Position numbers and translations under genes: made by a program. From assembly GCF_008973465.1 (NCBI RefSeq), contig NZ_WBXN01000004.1:2170001-2234000 (forward strand): DNA of 64,000 nt, given 5' to 3'. This document shows positions 8,436 through 17,288 of this stretch, in pieces; positions within the stretch are counted from its first letter, which is position 1; the number at the start of each line of letters is the position of its first letter. This DNA is from Streptomyces sp. SS1-1. Its GTDB lineage: Bacteria > Actinomycetota > Actinomycetes > Streptomycetales > Streptomycetaceae. Below the pieces are notes generated by a model. That model was given only the letters and a program-made list of their open reading frames with translations, made no database searches and was not told where the DNA came from.

Positions 8436-8449
8436 CCGAAATACCGAAC
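8436..8449 (+). promoter_or_regulatory. IclR-type operator, site B
   Basis: CCGAAATACCGAAC differs from site C by one base. It lies 14 bases before the GTG of the TIM-barrel gene that heads the sugar transporter genes. No clear promoter boxes could be assigned here. Confidence 0.62.
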
Positions 8450-8463
8450 ACTAAGGACATCCC

Positions 8464-9426
8464 GTGACCGACGCCTCCGCAGCCCGACGACCCGGCGAGC
8501 AGGCACTCGCCGCCCTCGGCCTGGGCGCGCCCGACCCCTCCCCCGCCGACGCCTCGCCCCACACCTTCCCCGGCGGAGGCCGCTGGCGCACCGAGATCCC
8601 CTCGTGCGAGGGCCCCGAGGCGCTGGCCGTCGTCCTGAAGGAAGCCTCGCGGCTGGACGTGCCGATCCACCGGATCAGCCAGGGCAGCGGTGTGTGGATG
8701 CTGACCGACGCCGAGATCACCGAGATGGTCGAGGCGACGGCCGAACGGGACATCGAGCTCTGCCTGTTCACCGGCCCGCGCGGCACCTGGGACATCGGCG
8801 GCTCCACCCGCACCGACTCCCGCGGGGCCGGGCTGCGCGCCCGCGGCCACGACGCGGTGGCCGGCTGTGTCGAGGACGCCGTGCGCGCCACCGAACTGGG
8901 CGTGAAGTGCCTGCTGGTCGCCGACGAGGGCGTGCTGTGGACGCTGCACCGGGCGCGCGTCACGGGCCTCATCCCGGCCGACACCACCCTGAAGGTCAGC
9001 GCCCTGATCGGCCCGGTCAACCCGGCCGCGTACGCGGTGTACGAGCGGCTGGGCGCCGACTCGGTGAACGTGCCGAGCGACCTGACGCTGGATCACCTCA
9101 CGGAGATCCGGCGGGTCTCCGCCGCCCCCATGGACATGTACATCGAGGCCCCCGACGACCTCGGCGGCTATGTGCGCATGTACGAGGTCGCCGAGCTGAT
9201 CCGGCGCGGCGCCCCGCTGTACCTGAAGTTCGGGCTCTCCAAGGCCCCCGGCATCTACCCCTACGGCCACCACATGAGAGAGCTCACGCTGGCCACCGCC
9301 CGGGAACGCGTCCGGCGCGGACGGCTGGCCCTGGACCTGCTCGCGCGGCACGGGGCCGACGGCGCGATGGCGCCCCTCGGCTCACGGCTGCCCGGAACGC
9401 TGACGCGTTTCGACACACGCGCATAA
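8464..9426 (+). CDS. Conserved TIM-barrel-like protein (U32-peptidase-like annotation group), role unknown
   Basis: A 320-residue soluble protein. Alternating beta and alpha segments ([76 protein letters not shown]) look like an eight-stranded barrel. Proteins of this kind are often labelled U32 family peptidase, but the Cys-rich features of real U32 enzymes are not visible, so I do not assign a protease role. It heads the sugar ABC operon directly after operator site B, so a role in sugar-acid metabolism, for example as an aldolase or isomerase, is possible. GTG 8464 follows AAGGA. Confidence 0.6.
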   Translation: MTDASAARRPGEQALAALGLGAPDPSPADASPHTFPGGGRWRTEIPSCEGPEALAVVLKEASRLDVPIHRISQGSGVWMLTDAEITEMVEATAERDIELCLFTGPRGTWDIGGSTRTDSRGAGLRARGHDAVAGCVEDAVRATELGVKCLLVADEGVLWTLHRARVTGLIPADTTLKVSALIGPVNPAAYAVYERLGADSVNVPSDLTLDHLTEIRRVSAAPMDMYIEAPDDLGGYVRMYEVAELIRRGAPLYLKFGLSKAPGIYPYGHHMRELTLATARERVRRGRLALDLLARHGADGAMAPLGSRLPGTLTRFDTRA

Positions 9427-9610
9427 CGTTCCGGCGAAACCCCCTTCACAGAAGCGGACGCAGGCGAACACAATCCCACACACCCTCGGGCGACGGACCA
9501 GCCGACCCGAACAGCCCCGGACACGTCCTCGCATTCGCCCACGCGGCACCCGGACCGACCGGACCCGAGCACGACCGAGCCCCGCTCCACTCACATCAAG
9601 GATGATGATC

Positions 9611-10720
9611 ATGCGTAGTCGCAGAGCCGCACTCGCCGCCATGGCCTCCGTCGCCTCCCTCGCGCTGACCCTGACCGCCTGCGGCCAGGACAGCGAGGGC
9701 GGCAGCAAGGACGACAACGCCAGCACGAAGGGGGCGACGATCGGCATCGCGATGCCCACCAAGTCCTCCGAGCGCTGGATCGCCGACGGCAACAACGTCG
9801 TGAAGAACCTCGAGTCCAAGGGCTACAAGACCAAGCTGGTCTACGGCGAGGACGACCCCGACCAGCAGGTCTCGCAGATCGAGAACCTGATCACCCAGGG
9901 CGTCAAGGCGCTGATCGTGGCGGCCATCGACAACAAGTCGATGAACAACGTCCTCCAGCAGGCCAAGGACGCGAACATCCCGGTCATCTCCTACGACCGG
10001 CTGATCCTCGGCACCCCGAACGTCGACTACTACGCCTCCTTCGACAACGAGAAGGTCGGCCAGCTCCAGGCCAGCTACATCGTCGACAAGCTGGGCCTGG
10101 AGGACGGCAAGAAGGGCCCGTTCAACATCGAGCTGTTCGCCGGCTCCAACGACGACAACAACACCCGCTACTTCTTCGGCGGCGCGATGAAGGTGCTCCA
10201 GCCCTACATCGACAAGAAGCAGCTCGTCGTCCGCTCCAAGCAGACCGCCCTCAACCAGGTCACCACCCTGCGCTGGGACGGCGGCACCGCGCAGAAGCGC
10301 ATGGACGACATCCTCACCTCGGCGTACAAGAGCGAGCGCGTCGACGCGGTGCTCTCGCCGTACGACGGCATCTCCATCGGCATCCTCTCCGCCCTGAAGT
10401 CGGACGACTACGGCTCCAAGAGCAAGCCGCTGCCGGTCGTCACCGGTCAGGACGCCGAGGTCGCCTCGGTGAAGTCGATCATCGCCGACGAGCAGTCGAT
10501 GACCGTCTACAAGGACACCCGCGAACTCGCCAAGGTGGCCGTGAACATGGTCGACTCCCTGCTCAACAAGAAGAAGCCCGAGGTCAACGACACCAAGACC
10601 TACGACAACGGCTCGAAGGTCGTCCCGGCCTACCTGCTGGAGCCGGTCGCCGTGGACAAGACCAACTACCAGAAGGAAGTCGTGGACTCCGGCTACATCA
10701 AGGCGAGCGACCTCAACTAA
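9611..10720 (+). CDS. Sugar ABC transporter substrate-binding lipoprotein (ChvE-like)
   Basis: A 369-residue precursor. It has a lipoprotein signal with lipobox L-T-A-C and C24 as the acylated residue. A periplasmic-binding-protein fold of the ribose/galactose/xylose class follows ([20 protein letters not shown]). The repeated pattern of contacts and the C-terminal [12 protein letters not shown] fit the ChvE/multiple monosaccharide group. ATG 9611 is chosen because AAGGA at 9598-9602 is eight bases away; ATGs at 9602 and 9605 overlap that site. It is followed by the matching ATPase and permease genes. The sugar could be arabinose, galactose or xylose. Confidence 0.9.
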   Translation: MRSRRAALAAMASVASLALTLTACGQDSEGGSKDDNASTKGATIGIAMPTKSSERWIADGNNVVKNLESKGYKTKLVYGEDDPDQQVSQIENLITQGVKALIVAAIDNKSMNNVLQQAKDANIPVISYDRLILGTPNVDYYASFDNEKVGQLQASYIVDKLGLEDGKKGPFNIELFAGSNDDNNTRYFFGGAMKVLQPYIDKKQLVVRSKQTALNQVTTLRWDGGTAQKRMDDILTSAYKSERVDAVLSPYDGISIGILSALKSDDYGSKSKPLPVVTGQDAEVASVKSIIADEQSMTVYKDTRELAKVAVNMVDSLLNKKKPEVNDTKTYDNGSKVVPAYLLEPVAVDKTNYQKEVVDSGYIKASDLN

Positions 10721-10752
10721 CCGCCGGCCCACTCTGATTGGAAGGCACGACC

Positions 10753-12303
10753 ATGGCGGGACCCGTCCTGGAAATGCGCTCGATCGTCAAGACCTTTCCC
10801 GGCGTCAAGGCGCTGTCGGACGTCACCCTGACCGTCCGGCAGGGCGAGGTCCACGCCATCTGCGGGGAGAACGGCGCCGGCAAGTCCACGCTGATGAAGG
10901 TCCTCTCCGGAGTCCACCCGCACGGCACCTACGAGGGGGACATCCTCTTCGAGGGCGAGGTCTGCGAGTTCAAGGACATCCGGGCGAGCGAGCAGCGCGG
11001 CATCGTCATCATCCACCAGGAGCTGGCGCTGTCGCCGTTCCTCTCCCTCGCGGAGAACATCTTCCTCGGCAACGAGCACGCCCGGGGCGGCTTCATCGAC
11101 TGGCGGGAGACGCTGCGGCACGCCACCGAACTGCTGCGCCGGGTGGGGCTGTCCGACCACCCCGACACCCGCGTCGCCGACATCGGCGTGGGCAAGCAGC
11201 AGCTCGTGGAGATCGCGAAGGCGCTGTCGAAGAAGGTGAAGCTGCTCATCCTCGACGAGCCGACCGCGGCCCTCAACGACGAGGACAGCGGCAAGCTCCT
11301 GGACCTGATCCTGGAGCTGAAGAAGCAGGGCATCACCTCGATCATCATCTCCCACAAGCTCAACGAGATCCGCAGGGTCGCCGACTCGGTGACGATCCTG
11401 CGGGACGGGCGGACCATCGAGACGCTCGACGTGAAGGCCCCGGAGACCACCGAGGACCGGATCATCAGCGGGATGGTCGGCCGGGACCTGGAGCACCGCT
11501 TCCCCGAGCGCACCCCGCACGAGCCGGAGGAGGGCGCCGCCCCCGCCCTGGAGATCCGCAACTGGACCGTGCACCACCCGATCGACCAGCAGCGCAAGGT
11601 CGTCGACGACGTGTCGATCCAGGTGCGGCGCGGCGAGATCGTGGGCATCGCGGGGCTGATGGGCGCCGGCCGCACCGAGCTGGCGATGAGCGTCTTCGGG
11701 CGCACCTACGGCCGCTACCACGGCGGCACGGTCCTCAAGGACGGCAAGGAGATCCGCACCAAGTCCGTCCCGGAGGCGGTGAAGCACGGCATCGCGTACG
11801 TCACCGAGGACCGCAAGCACTACGGCCTGAACCTCATCGACACCATCAACCGCAACATCTCGCTCAGCGCGCTGGGCAAGGTCGCCAAGCGGGGCGTGGT
11901 CGACGAGCACGGCGAGCGGCAGGTCGCCGAGGGCTTCCGCAAGTCCATGAACATCAAGGCGCCGACCGTCTTCGAGCCGGTGGGCAAGCTGTCCGGCGGC
12001 AACCAGCAGAAGGTCGTCCTCAGCAAGTGGATCTTCGCGGGGCCCGATGTGCTGATCCTGGACGAGCCCACGCGCGGGATCGACGTCGGCGCCAAGTACG
12101 AGATCTACACGGTCATCGACCAGCTGGCCGCCCAGGGCAAGGCGGTCGTCTTCATCTCCTCCGAGCTGCCCGAGCTGCTCGGCATGTGCGACCGCATCTA
12201 CACGATGGCCGCGGGCCGGCTGACCGGCGAGTTCTCCCGCGAAGAGGCCTCGCAGGAATCGCTGATGCGTCAGATGACGAAGGACAAAGAGGTAACCCGA
12301 TGA
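10753..12303 (+). CDS. Sugar ABC transporter double ATP-binding protein (GguA/MmsA-like)
   Basis: A 516-residue protein with two fused ABC domains, as is typical of monosaccharide importers. The first has Walker [10 protein letters not shown] and Walker [12 protein letters not shown]; the second has a degenerate P-loop ([10 protein letters not shown]), signature LSGGNQQK and Walker [12 protein letters not shown]. The N-terminal half supplies most of the canonical motifs. ATG 10753 follows GGAAGG. It overlaps the permease by ATGA, showing translational coupling. Confidence 0.93.
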   Translation: MAGPVLEMRSIVKTFPGVKALSDVTLTVRQGEVHAICGENGAGKSTLMKVLSGVHPHGTYEGDILFEGEVCEFKDIRASEQRGIVIIHQELALSPFLSLAENIFLGNEHARGGFIDWRETLRHATELLRRVGLSDHPDTRVADIGVGKQQLVEIAKALSKKVKLLILDEPTAALNDEDSGKLLDLILELKKQGITSIIISHKLNEIRRVADSVTILRDGRTIETLDVKAPETTEDRIISGMVGRDLEHRFPERTPHEPEEGAAPALEIRNWTVHHPIDQQRKVVDDVSIQVRRGEIVGIAGLMGAGRTELAMSVFGRTYGRYHGGTVLKDGKEIRTKSVPEAVKHGIAYVTEDRKHYGLNLIDTINRNISLSALGKVAKRGVVDEHGERQVAEGFRKSMNIKAPTVFEPVGKLSGGNQQKVVLSKWIFAGPDVLILDEPTRGIDVGAKYEIYTVIDQLAAQGKAVVFISSELPELLGMCDRIYTMAAGRLTGEFSREEASQESLMRQMTKDKEVTR

Positions 12304-13544
12304 GCACGGATGTGACCGCCAAGAGCCCGGCCCCCGCGCCGCCGGGGAAGAGCGCGCGGGACGGCGGCGACGGACTGCTCCAGCTGGTGCTGGAGGGCCT
12401 GCGCCGCAACATGCGCCAGTACGGCATGCTGATCGCGCTCGGCCTGATCGTGGTGCTGTTCGCCGTGTGGACCGACGGCGACCTGCTGCTGCCGCGCAAC
12501 GTCTCCAACCTGGTGCTGCAGAACAGCTACATCCTGATCCTCGCGATCGGCATGATGCTGGTCATCATCGCCGGCCACATCGACCTGTCGGTGGGATCGC
12601 TGACGGCGTTCGTCGGCTCCATGGCCGCCGTGTTCATGGTCAAGCACGACATGCCCTGGCCGCTCGCGGTGCTGCTGTGCCTGGCGGTCGGCGCGCTCGC
12701 GGGCGCGGCGCAGGGCTTCTTCATCGCGTACGGCGGCATACCGTCGTTCATCGTGACCCTGGCGGGCATGCTGATCTTCCGCGGTCTGACGGAGATCTTC
12801 CTGGAGGGCCAGACCCTCGGCCCGTTCCCCGAGGGGCTGCAGAAGGTCGCCAACGGCTTCCTGCCCACGGTCGGCCCGGACACCAACTACCACAACCTCA
12901 CGCTGCTGCTCGGCTTCGCGATGATCGCGGTCGTGGTCTTCCAGGAGTTCCGGGACCGCCGCCGGCAGCAGGAGTTCTCGCTGGACGTCCCGCCGTTCAA
13001 CCTGTTCCTGCTGAAGCTGGTGGCGCTTTCCGCCGCCATCCTGACGCTGACGATGCTGCTCGCCAGCTACAAGGGCGCCCCGATCGTGCTGCTCATCCTC
13101 GGGGTGCTGCTCGTCGGGTTCGGCTACGTCATGCGCAACGCGATCATCGGCCGCCACATCTACGCCATCGGCGGCAACCTGCCCGCGGCCAAGCTGTCGG
13201 GTGTGAAGGACAAGAAGGTCACCTTCCTGGTCTTCCTGAACATGGGCATGCTCGCGGCCCTGGCGGGTCTGGTCTTCGCCGCCCGCTTCAACGCGGCCTC
13301 CCCCAAGGCCGGCCTGAACTTCGAGCTGGAGGCGATCGCGGCCTCGTTCATCGGCGGCGCGTCGATGAGCGGCGGTGTCGGCACCGTCCTCGGCGCGATC
13401 ATCGGCGGTCTGGTCCTGGGTGTGCTGAACAACGGCATGAACCTCGTCGGCATCGGCACCGACTGGCAGCAGGTCATCAAGGGCCTGGTGCTGCTGGCGG
13501 CGGTCGGCTTCGACGTGTGGAACAAGCGCAAGGTCGGTTCGTAG
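12300..13544 (+). CDS. Sugar ABC transporter permease (GguB/XylH-like)
   Basis: A 414-residue membrane protein of the branched-chain amino acid/ribose permease family, with about ten hydrophobic segments. The conserved loop [12 protein letters not shown] and the later [19 protein letters not shown] are family signatures. A long N-terminal cytoplasmic tail (about 50 residues) and an extended central loop match the GguB/XylH class. It overlaps the ATPase gene by four bases. Confidence 0.93.
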   Translation: MSTDVTAKSPAPAPPGKSARDGGDGLLQLVLEGLRRNMRQYGMLIALGLIVVLFAVWTDGDLLLPRNVSNLVLQNSYILILAIGMMLVIIAGHIDLSVGSLTAFVGSMAAVFMVKHDMPWPLAVLLCLAVGALAGAAQGFFIAYGGIPSFIVTLAGMLIFRGLTEIFLEGQTLGPFPEGLQKVANGFLPTVGPDTNYHNLTLLLGFAMIAVVVFQEFRDRRRQQEFSLDVPPFNLFLLKLVALSAAILTLTMLLASYKGAPIVLLILGVLLVGFGYVMRNAIIGRHIYAIGGNLPAAKLSGVKDKKVTFLVFLNMGMLAALAGLVFAARFNAASPKAGLNFELEAIAASFIGGASMSGGVGTVLGAIIGGLVLGVLNNGMNLVGIGTDWQQVIKGLVLLAAVGFDVWNKRKVGS

Positions 13545-13554
13545 GTCCACGCAC

Positions 13555-13579
13555 GGGCCCCGCCGCTCCGGCGGGGCCC
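13555..13579 (+). terminator. GC-rich hairpin between permease and epimerase genes
   Basis: Perfect ten-base arms (GGGCCCCGCC and its complement) flank a five-base loop, 10 bases after the permease stop and 24 bases before the epimerase start. It probably ends or attenuates the operon so that less epimerase is made. Confidence 0.7.
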
Positions 13580-13602
13580 GCCTTCCTGAACAGGAGCCGC
13601 AC

Positions 13603-14754
13603 ATGGACATGAGCAGACGCACGGTCATCGCCGGTGCCGCGGCGGCGGGCATCACCGCCGCGACCCTCGGCGACGCGCACGCGCACGGCACGGGAGGCCG
13701 GGCCCCGGTCCGGTCCCTCTTCGGCACCCTCTCCGACGGCACGAAGGTCCACAGCTGGTCGCTCGCCAACGGCGGCACCCGGATGAAGGTCCTCTCCTAC
13801 GGCGGCGTGGTGCAGTCCCTGGAGGTCCCCGACCGCCGGGGCCGGTACGCCAACGTCTCCCTCGGCTTCCGCTCCCTCGACGACTACGTCGCGTCGAGCC
13901 CGTACTTCGGCGCGCTGATCGGCCGGTACGGCAACCGGATCGGCAAGGGCCGCTTCACGCTCGACGGCAGGACGTACCAGGTCGACGTCAACGACGGCGA
14001 GAACAGCCTGCACGGCGGCGCCAAGGGGTTCGACAAGCGGGTGTGGGACGTCGAGCCGTTCACCAAGGGCACCGACGTCGGCCTGCACCTGTACTACACG
14101 TCCCTCGACGGCGAGATGGGCTACCCAGGCACCCTGCGCGTGAAGGTGACGTACACCCTCACCAAGTACGGCGACTGGCGCATCGACTACGCGGCCACCA
14201 CCGACAGGGCGACCGTCGTCAACCTGACCAGCCATGTCTACTGGAACCTCGCCGGCGAGGGCAGCGGCACGATCGAGAACCACGAGCTGAAGATCGACGG
14301 CTCCCGCTACACCCCCGTCGACTCGGGCCTCATCCCGACCGGCGAACTGGCGCGCGTCGCCGGCACCCCCTTCGACTTCCGCCGTTCCAAGGCGGTCGGC
14401 GAGGACCTGCGCGAGCCCCACCAGCAGCTCCTGTACGGCCAGGGCATCGACCACAACTGGGTGCTCGACAAGGGGATCTCGCCGCGCCCGGAGTGGGTCG
14501 CCACGCTCAAGGACCCGTCCTCGGGGCGCACCCTGCGCATCGCGACGACCGAGCCGGGGCTCCAGTTCTACTCGGGGAACTTCCTCGACGGCACCCTGGT
14601 CGGCACGGGCGGCCGCGTCTACCGGCAGGGCGACGGACTGTGCCTGGAGACCCAGCACTTCCCGGACTCGCCGAACCGTCCGTCGTTCCCGTCGACGGTG
14701 CTGCGACCGGGCCAGACCTACCGATCCACGACGGTGCACTCGTTCACCCGCTGA
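13603..14754 (+). CDS. Tat-exported aldose 1-epimerase (galactose mutarotase family)
   Basis: A 383-residue precursor that begins with a twin-arginine signal ([14 protein letters not shown]). The GalM fold follows. Conserved substrate-site segments are [22 protein letters not shown], the histidine in [10 protein letters not shown] and the base-region acid in [12 protein letters not shown]. The family interconverts alpha and beta anomers of aldoses. Export implies it acts outside, feeding the importer encoded upstream. AGGAG precedes the start; ATG 13609 is an alternative. Confidence 0.92.
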   Translation: MDMSRRTVIAGAAAAGITAATLGDAHAHGTGGRAPVRSLFGTLSDGTKVHSWSLANGGTRMKVLSYGGVVQSLEVPDRRGRYANVSLGFRSLDDYVASSPYFGALIGRYGNRIGKGRFTLDGRTYQVDVNDGENSLHGGAKGFDKRVWDVEPFTKGTDVGLHLYYTSLDGEMGYPGTLRVKVTYTLTKYGDWRIDYAATTDRATVVNLTSHVYWNLAGEGSGTIENHELKIDGSRYTPVDSGLIPTGELARVAGTPFDFRRSKAVGEDLREPHQQLLYGQGIDHNWVLDKGISPRPEWVATLKDPSSGRTLRIATTEPGLQFYSGNFLDGTLVGTGGRVYRQGDGLCLETQHFPDSPNRPSFPSTVLRPGQTYRSTTVHSFTR

Positions 14755-14781
14755 TTCAGCGGTGATTGAACGGCGTCATCC

Positions 14782-14880
14782 GAACCTCCGTATGTAGGGG
14801 CGGCCCGTGCTCCCCCGCGCGGGCCACCCAAGCACGACGGGCCCGGTCGTCCCCGCCGGGCCCGCCCCATACGGAGGTTC
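14782..14880 (+). promoter_or_regulatory. Structured leader that can pair over the aminotransferase ribosome-binding site
   Basis: The 5' arm (14782-14803) and 3' arm (14862-14880) can form a 19-bp stem, 13 plus 6 bp, interrupted only by an unpaired TAG (14795-14797). The 3' arm contains the GGAGG of the next gene, whose ATG begins two bases later. The 58 bases between the arms hold further inverted repeats, including GGGCCCGG (14839-14846) with CCGGGCCC (14856-14863), which shares two bases with the outer stem. If transcribed, the leader would be expected to hide the ribosome-binding site. The 5' arm also contains an ATG-TAG start-stop pair. Confidence 0.65.
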
Positions 14881-14881
14881 C

Positions 14882-16516
14882 ATGGCCGACAACGTCACCT
14901 CGCTGTTCCGCAGCACCGCGGCACACAGCCCGTCGATGGCGGCGCTGACACGCGAGGGCGGCGACGGGGCCGGCCCGGTCGACTTCTGCATCCCCTGCAA
15001 CCCGTACTTCCCGACGCCCGAGATGTTCGAGGACATGGCGGGGAAGCTGCGGGACATCATCACGTACTACCCGAGCAGCGCCGACACCATCACGGCCGAG
15101 CTGTGCAGCCTGCTCCAGCTTCCGCCGCAGTGCGTGGCGATGGGCAACGGCTCCACCGAGCTGATCACCTGGATCGACCATCTGATGGTCCGGGAGTCCC
15201 TGGCCATACCCGTCCCCACGTTCGGCCGCTGGACCGACCAGCCGATGGAGACGGGCAAGCGGGTCGACATGTTCCCGCTCCAGGAGTCCAGCGGGTTCGC
15301 CCTGGACCTCGCGCAGTACGCCGAGTTCATCCGGGCCAGGGGGACGCGGGTCGCGGTGATCTGCAACCCGAACAACCCCGACGGCGGCTTCCTGCACAAG
15401 CACGCCATCGTGCAGTTCATGGACGCCATGGCCGATCTGGACCTGATCGTCGTGGACGAGAGCTTCCTGGAGTTCGCGGACGCCGAGCAGGAGCCGTCGG
15501 TCGTCCAGGAGGCCATGCTGCGGCCCAACGTCATCGTGCTGCGCAGCCTCGGCAAGAACTTCGGCCTGCACGGCATCCGCTTCGGCTACCTGGTGGCCAA
15601 CCCGGCGCTCGCCCGGATGGTCCGCTCGATGTTGCCGAAGTGGAACCTCAACTCCTTCGCCGAGCACGTGGTGTTCATGCTGAAGGACCATGGCGCCGAG
15701 TACGCGCAGAGCCTCCAGCAGGTGCGCAAGGACCGGCTGGAGATGGCGGGGGCCCTCTCGGCGCTGCCCGGTCTGACGGTGTACCCGTCCCAGGGCAACT
15801 TCCTCTTCGTGCGCCTCCCCGTCGGCGCCGAGGGCACCGTGGTCCGCGACCGGCTGCTCACCGAGCACCGGATCCTGGTCCGTGAGTGCGGCAACAAGAT
15901 CGGTTCGTCCAGCCGCTTCCTGCGACTCGTGGTGCGCCCCCAGGTGGACGTGCGTCGCCTGGTGTCCGGCCTGGAGCAGGTGCTCTACGGGTCCAGGAGG
16001 GGAGCCGCCGTACCGGAGCTGAGCAACGGGACCAGCTACAGCTCGGGTACGGCGGCCGTGGACCGCCTGGTGGGCTCCACCAACGGGGCGGGCTTCACGG
16101 CCGTGCCCCAGCCGCAGCCGGCGCCCCAGCCGGTCCCGCAGGGCGGCGGCGCCCCCATGCCGGCCCCGATGCCGGTGGCTCCCGCGCCCGCACCCGCGCC
16201 CGCGCCGGTGGCTCCCGCACCCGCTCCCATGCCGGCGCCCGCCCCGGTACCGGCCGCGGCGGCCGCGGCCCCCGCGCCTGCCCCGGCTCCGCAGCCCACC
16301 CCGACCCCGATGCCGTTCCCGTCCCCGGTGGCGCCGGCCGCGACGATGGTGCCGCCCGGCCCGACCCCGCCCGGCGTGCCCGCGCGCGGCGGCCTCACCG
16401 CGGCCCAGGTCCGCGGCACCACGGGCCCGGTCCCGGGCCTCGCCCCGGCCCCGGCCACCGGCTGGCCCCAGGCCCAGAGCTGGCCGAACGCGGCGGGGAT
16501 GGGGCAGACCGGGTAG
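14882..16516 (+). CDS. PLP-dependent class I/II aminotransferase with Pro/Ala-rich C-terminal extension
   Basis: A 544-residue protein. Residues from about 20 to 385 are a fold-type I aminotransferase like histidinol-phosphate aminotransferase: NGSTELITW, VICNPNNPDGG, LIVVDESFLEF, and the PLP-lysine region LRSLGKNFGLHGIRFGYL. The last 160 or so residues are Pro/Ala/Met/Gly-rich low complexity with no clear domain, probably disordered. The normal hisC product lacks this tail, so the substrate is uncertain. ATG 14882 is set by GGAGG at 14873-14877, which the upstream leader can sequester. Confidence 0.85.
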   Translation: MADNVTSLFRSTAAHSPSMAALTREGGDGAGPVDFCIPCNPYFPTPEMFEDMAGKLRDIITYYPSSADTITAELCSLLQLPPQCVAMGNGSTELITWIDHLMVRESLAIPVPTFGRWTDQPMETGKRVDMFPLQESSGFALDLAQYAEFIRARGTRVAVICNPNNPDGGFLHKHAIVQFMDAMADLDLIVVDESFLEFADAEQEPSVVQEAMLRPNVIVLRSLGKNFGLHGIRFGYLVANPALARMVRSMLPKWNLNSFAEHVVFMLKDHGAEYAQSLQQVRKDRLEMAGALSALPGLTVYPSQGNFLFVRLPVGAEGTVVRDRLLTEHRILVRECGNKIGSSSRFLRLVVRPQVDVRRLVSGLEQVLYGSRRGAAVPELSNGTSYSSGTAAVDRLVGSTNGAGFTAVPQPQPAPQPVPQGGGAPMPAPMPVAPAPAPAPAPVAPAPAPMPAPAPVPAAAAAAPAPAPAPQPTPTPMPFPSPVAPAATMVPPGPTPPGVPARGGLTAAQVRGTTGPVPGLAPAPATGWPQAQSWPNAAGMGQTG

Positions 16517-16519
16517 CGG

Positions 16520-16543
16520 CCGCCCGCTCAACTCGAGCGGCGG
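16520..16543 (+). terminator. Probable hairpin after the aminotransferase gene
   Basis: CCGCCCGCTC and GAGCGGCGG pair with one bulged base around a short loop, immediately after the stop at 16516. No T-run follows, as is common in streptomycetes. Confidence 0.5.
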
Positions 16544-16622
16544 TGGCGCGTCCTATGGTTAACCTGCTCATGGCAGTCATGCCGGGTGGCCCGTGTGGGA
16601 CAGGACGACGACCGGGGGGATC

Positions 16623-17288
16623 GTGCGCTACTACGCGTATGTGTCCGAGGCGAAAGTGGACATGCTGTTCGGGCAGATCCCGCCCAGACTGCTGTCCGGT
16701 CTGGCGACCGAGCTGAAGGTCGATCTTCAGGTCGTCGGCCTGACGGTCCAGAAGGGCCCCGCCCAGGCGGGTCTGTATGGCCGGCTGGACATCGTCGAGG
16801 CGTACCTCGACCGCGACCACGACATCTCGTGGATGTCCGAGCCGTCGGCGTGGTTCCGCGGGGAGTGCGAGCTGCGGACGTCCGGGTTCGGCCCGGCCCC
16901 CGACGGGCCGCTCCTCATGATGGGCCGGGAGGCCGGGACGGTCGTCGCGCTCATCGGCTCGGCGCACCACCTCGTCGGGCGGCGCGTGCCTCCGGAGTCC
17001 GGTCTCATGGGTCACTCGATGCTCCCGTCCCTGTTCCGGCTGCTGCAGGAGGGCGCCGCCGACCGGCCGGCGACGGCCCCAGCGGGACCTCCTCGTGGCG
17101 AGTCGGCCCGGAGCAAGGAGGGGACGCTGCGCGAGGTCGCACGGCTCGACCGGGCCCTGCGCGGGCCGGGCGAGCCCTCCGAGTTCCTCGCACGCCGGCT
17201 GCTGTCGGGGCTGATCACCGACGATCAGGGACAGGAGCTGAACGTCGTCGTGGGCACACCGCTCTATGTGGCGCAGACGGACGAGTGA
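16623..17288 (+). CDS. Conserved streptomycete protein (DUF7019-like)
   Basis: A protein of about 221 residues starting VRYYAYVSEAKVDMLFGQIP. I recall this N-terminal pattern from a conserved actinobacterial family of unknown function, possibly DUF7019. It shows no signal peptide or membrane segment. A central part (LDIVEAYLDRDHDISW, FGPAPDGPLLMMGREAG, VALIGSAHHLVG) looks like a folded alpha/beta domain. GTG 16623 gives the family start; an in-frame GTG at 16593 is possible. It overlaps the kinase-WD40 gene by 23 bases, so the two are probably made together. Confidence 0.72.
   Translation: MRYYAYVSEAKVDMLFGQIPPRLLSGLATELKVDLQVVGLTVQKGPAQAGLYGRLDIVEAYLDRDHDISWMSEPSAWFRGECELRTSGFGPAPDGPLLMMGREAGTVVALIGSAHHLVGRRVPPESGLMGHSMLPSLFRLLQEGAADRPATAPAGPPRGESARSKEGTLREVARLDRALRGPGEPSEFLARRLLSGLITDDQGQELNVVVGTPLYVAQTDE

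Noticed and set aside
8464..9426. Calling the barrel protein a U32 collagenase-like peptidase.
   Set aside because: The Cys-rich features of real U32 peptidases are not seen, and the operon context is sugar uptake.
14782..14880. The inverted repeat before the aminotransferase as terminal repeats of an insertion sequence.
   Set aside because: Only 58 bases lie between the arms and no target duplication was seen; the overlap with the ribosome-binding site fits a regulatory leader better.
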